Positions 61,656 to 64,000 of a DNA stretch of 64,000 nt are shown here, piece by piece. The stretch's first letter is position 1, and the number at the start of each line of letters is the position of its first letter. The stretch is from Nonomuraea aurantiaca (GTDB lineage Bacteria > Actinomycetota > Actinomycetes > Streptosporangiales > Streptosporangiaceae): contig NZ_JAIWNB010000020.1 in assembly GCF_020215705.1 (NCBI RefSeq), forward strand, positions 162,117 to 226,116. Reading direction: 5' to 3'. Under the pieces are notes generated by a model that did not search any database, was not told where the DNA came from, and saw only the letters and a program-made list of their open reading frames with translations. A program made the translations under genes and the position numbers.

Positions 61656-62276
61656 CTAGCGGCCTGGCCTGGGGAGTAGGGCGTCGACGAGCAGGTCGAG
61701 GAGCCGGCCGGTCTGCTCGGGGGTGTCGCGGGCCGCCGTGGCGAGGAAGATCCCGAGGAGCATCGTGGCGACGTCGTCGGGATCGACGTCCGCGCGGAGT
61801 GAGCCCGTGTCGGCGCCCTTGGCGAGGATCGTCCTGATCGCGGTGGTGATGCGGTCCCTGGTGGTGGCCGTCGGGATGCGGCCCGAGGCCTGGCCGGCGC
61901 GCAGTGTGTCGGCCATGCCGCGTTTCATCGCGGCGAACGCCCCGTAGCGGTCCAACCAGGCGCGCAGCGCGATCTGCGGCGGGAACTGTTCGAGCAGGGC
62001 CGGGGCGCTCGTGGCGATGTCGTCGAGTTCGGCTGCGTAGACCGCCTCCACGAGCGCTTCACGGGTGGGGAAATGGCGATAGAGGGTGCCGATGCCGACG
62101 CCCGCCTCACGGGCGATGCTTTCGAGCGGGACGGTGTCGTCGGCGGTCGCGAAGGCGGTCCGGGCGATGGCGATGAGCTTGTCCCGGTTGCGCTGGGCGT
62201 GGGCGCGGAGCGGACGCCGTGTCGTGGCCGGCTGTTCCGCGGCGGTGCCGGCGGACGCCGGGTCGGGCGAAGTCAA
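61656..62276 (-). CDS. TetR-family regulator of the adjacent aldo/keto reductase
   Basis: A 206-residue TetR-type repressor with HTH VPLESIAREAGVGIGTLYRHFPTREALVEAVY; the ligand domain is of the TetR_C_33/SbtR-like kind. ATG 62276 faces the reductase gene across a 90-bp gap that carries a perfect 30-bp palindrome, almost certainly its operator. Confidence 0.9.
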   Translation of the reverse strand: MTSPDPASAGTAAEQPATTRRPLRAHAQRNRDKLIAIARTAFATADDTVPLESIAREAGVGIGTLYRHFPTREALVEAVYAAELDDIATSAPALLEQFPPQIALRAWLDRYGAFAAMKRGMADTLRAGQASGRIPTATTRDRITTAIRTILAKGADTGSLRADVDPDDVATMLLGIFLATAARDTPEQTGRLLDLLVDALLPRPGR

Positions 62277-62286
62277 AGTGGAGGTA

Positions 62287-62341
62287 CCTCCGATATTGCT
62301 CTATAGTCAGTGGAGATATCGGAGGATCCTCCGATATCTCC
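62287..62341. promoter_or_regulatory. TetR operator: perfect 30-bp palindrome plus half-site
   Basis: GGAGATATCGGAGGA (62312-62326) is followed directly by its exact reverse complement (62327-62341). The half-site core CCTCCGATAT occurs again at 62287-62296. TATAGT at 62302-62307 between them is a likely -10. Binding would block both divergent genes. Confidence 0.85.
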
Positions 62342-62366
62342 CACATCTTACCTGGACGGGGTTCTC

Positions 62367-63305
62367 ATGACCTCCAGCAACACCGTTTCCGGCGAGCCGG
62401 TCAATGCTCCTCGGCCCGGCGGCACCGCTCAGTTCGCCGGCCGTACCCTGTCCCGCATCGGATATGGCGCCATGCAGCTCGCACGCCTGCACGACGATCG
62501 GGACGCGGCCCTGGCGGTCCTGCGCCGGGCGATCGACCTGGGCGTCGACCACATCGACACCGCCCAGTTCTATGGCAACGGCTTCGTCAATGAGCTCCTC
62601 CGCGAGGCGATCCGGCCGGAGGACGATGTCATGGTCGTCAGCAAGGTCGGCGCCACCCCCGATCCCGGCGGTCCGATCCCGCTGCGGCTCGCACAGCGGC
62701 CAGAAGAACTCCGCGCCAGCGTCGAGGACAACCTCATCAGCCTCGGCCTGGAGCAGATCCCGGTGGTGAACCTGCGCCGCACGGACTCCGGTCCCGGCGT
62801 GCGGGCCACGGGCGATCAGGTGGTCGACATCGACGACCAGCTCGCCGTGATGACGGCGATGCGCGACGAGGGCAAGATCGGCGCGATCGGGCTGGGCAGC
62901 GTCACCCTCGACGGACTGCGCCGAGCGATCCCCGCCGGCATCGCCTGCGTGCAGAACGCCTACAGCCTCGTCACACGCGACGACGAAGCCATCACCGAAC
63001 TGTGCCGGACCGAGGGCATCGCCTGGGTGCCGTTCTTTCCCCTCGGCGGCGCCTTCCCCCAGATGCCGAAGGTGACCGACGAAGCTGCCGTCCTCGCCGC
63101 CGCGGCGTCACTCGGCCGTACGCCCGCACAGGTCGGCCTCGCCTGGCTGCTGCACCACGCTCCCCACGTCCTGCTCATCCCCGGCACCGCCGCCATCGAG
63201 CACCTCGAAGAGAACATCGCCGCCGGTACGATCACCTTCGACCGCGACATGCTCGACACGCTCGACGCCATTCCCTCCCGCTCGGCGGAGGTCCCGCTCG
63301 GCTGA
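62367..63305 (+). CDS. Aldo/keto reductase with altered active-site His
   Basis: A 312-residue AKR-fold oxidoreductase. Asp and Tyr (HIDTAQFYG) and Lys (VVSKVG) of the tetrad are present, but the His strand reads VVNLRRTD, with Arg where most reductases have His. Cofactor end: LIPGTAAIEHLEENI. This subgroup is commonly paired with TetR regulators in actinomycetes. ATG 62367; the frame opens earlier (62310) only by reading through the palindrome. Likely handles a toxic aldehyde or ketone (inference). Confidence 0.87.
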   Translation: MTSSNTVSGEPVNAPRPGGTAQFAGRTLSRIGYGAMQLARLHDDRDAALAVLRRAIDLGVDHIDTAQFYGNGFVNELLREAIRPEDDVMVVSKVGATPDPGGPIPLRLAQRPEELRASVEDNLISLGLEQIPVVNLRRTDSGPGVRATGDQVVDIDDQLAVMTAMRDEGKIGAIGLGSVTLDGLRRAIPAGIACVQNAYSLVTRDDEAITELCRTEGIAWVPFFPLGGAFPQMPKVTDEAAVLAAAASLGRTPAQVGLAWLLHHAPHVLLIPGTAAIEHLEENIAAGTITFDRDMLDTLDAIPSRSAEVPLG

Positions 63306-63688
63306 TTCCCTGGTAATGAAGGCTTGGTGGGTCAAGCCGTCGTGGGAAGAGGCCGTGTGCGCGCCTGTGTGCCTGCGGGCGGTACGTGGACCGATGCGGT
63401 GCTCGCCCCCTTCGCCCGGTCGAGGACCCGGATCGTCTCAGCCAGGGCTCAGCGCGGAGGCGCCTTGATGTCCCCTGGGTCGGAACCGAGCGTAAAAGCG
63501 GCCGCTTCGAGCCGTTGGACGCGGGCGGCAAGTTGCCCGCGGCGCTGGGGAGCGGTCATGTGGCCATCGTAGCCCGCGACTCATCCTGCGCCGCAGGGCT
63601 TCGGTGAACTGCACGCTCAACGGGTTGCCGCAGGTCAGGCACACCGCAGCCATCCGGGCGTGGAAACGGGCACGATCGAGATGGCGCG
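63306..63688. other. Intergenic, only a doubtful short frame
   Basis: No confident gene. A 36-codon minus-strand frame (63559-63449) reads TAPQRRGQLAARVQRLE and resembles a helical fragment; a longer minus-strand frame to 63773 has no ribosome site and overlaps the transporter. Confidence 0.45.
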
Positions 63689-64000
63689 TCAGGACGGTGT
63701 CGTGATCGTGGGTGAGTCGGTGGGTTGTGGCAGCGGCGCCGAGGCTTCCGCGGGCGTGGACCTCACCAGCCACAGACCCGTGAACACGGCGCCGGCCAAG
63801 GTGACGGCGCCGGCCGCGAGGAAGGCGCTGTTGAGGCCGGATTCGAAGGAGGCGCCGCCGGATTCCCGCGTGTGGACGATGGCTCCGAGCACCGCCACGC
63901 CGAGCACCGCGCCGATCTGCCGGGTGGTGCTGCTGACGCCCGAGGCGAGGCCGCCCTCCTGCGGGCTGACCGCCTGGATGGCGGCGCCGGTCAGCGGCGA
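63689..64000 (-). CDS. MFS efflux transporter, C-terminal part (cut by window edge)
   Basis: The frame is open from the right edge to a stop at 63689 (about 103 residues). It contains the segment GAAIQAVSPQEGGLASGVSSTTRQIG, here quoted in part, and the following helix VLGVAVLGAIV, then a last membrane helix (LAAGAVTLAGAVFTGLWLV) and a Pro/Ser/Thr tail. This is the end of the 14-helix EmrB/QacA drug-exporter family. The start is outside. Confidence 0.87.
   Translation of the reverse strand, partial: SPLTGAAIQAVSPQEGGLASGVSSTTRQIGAVLGVAVLGAIVHTRESGGASFESGLNSAFLAAGAVTLAGAVFTGLWLVRSTPAEASAPLPQPTDSPTITTPS

Noticed and set aside
62310..62366. In-frame N-terminal extension of the aldo/keto reductase
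   Set aside because: It translates the operator palindrome (EISEDPPISP); ATG 62367 is the normal family start.
63438..63773. 111-codon minus-strand frame before the MFS gene
   Set aside because: Overlaps the transporter end, has no ribosome site and no recognisable domain.

Overview
The window is high-GC chromosomal DNA from a sporulating actinomycete. Frequent GTG and TTG starts, BldD, an actinobacterial integration host factor (mihF) and a helicase-degenerate PriA all point there. The gene order bldD / pyrR-pyrB-pyrC-carA-carB-pyrK-pyrD-pyrF / mihF / gmk / rpoZ / coaBC / metK / priA / def / fmt / rsmB is the classical actinomycete core block. I favour Streptosporangiaceae (Nonomuraea-like), but that is inference from content, not a search result.

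Region 1 (1-2.3 kb): a secreted alpha/beta hydrolase cut by the window edge, then a truncated penicillin-acylase remnant running in frame into a SAM methyltransferase. Region 2 (2.3-19.2 kb): a carbohydrate-utilisation locus. A leftward operon holds a broken GH29 alpha-L-fucosidase, a sugar-binding lipoprotein, two ABC permeases and two aldo/keto reductases. A rightward operon holds a GH97 enzyme and two secreted lyase-like paralogues, followed by a Tat-exported beta-helix protein. Facing it are a GH36-type galactosidase and a ROK repressor, with a second, divergent GH36 alpha-galactosidase. A 23-bp operator/promoter block is repeated (22/23 identical) in the two divergent promoter regions and suggests one ROK-controlled regulon for alpha-galactosyl / fucosyl, probably acidic, polysaccharides.

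Region 3 (19.2-28.6 kb) is mosaic: TetR / cytochrome P450 / ferredoxin; a promoter with two LexA-like boxes ahead of a SAV_6107-type HEPN gene; a decayed AMP-ligase fragment; an FAD oxidoreductase with an ECF41 sigma factor and an MpaB/Lcp-type oxygenase; a small unknown gene; and bldD. Region 4 (29.1-33.6 kb) is an arginine deiminase cassette (arcA, arcC, amino-acid permease, universal stress protein) without an ornithine carbamoyltransferase.

Region 5 (33.8-43.7 kb) is the complete de novo pyrimidine operon behind a PyrR RNA element, with genes mostly joined by 4-bp stop/start overlaps and ended by a strong hairpin that contains the pyrF stop. A gene-poor kilobase follows and carries a dead duplicate of the gmk P-loop region. 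Region 6 (44.7-60.6 kb) is the mihF-to-rsmB housekeeping block. It is interrupted by a repeat-bloated LuxR-type ATPase regulator, and two paralogous proteins of unknown function sit between priA and def. Region 7 (60.6-64 kb) has a serine hydrolase, a TetR / aldo-keto reductase pair around a perfect 30-bp palindrome, and the end of an MFS exporter.

A recurring oddity is minisatellite-like DNA (24-bp, 33-bp and other units) at 27.8, 29.0, 43.9, 49.8-50.9, 52.1 and 52.8 kb, inside genes as well as between them.
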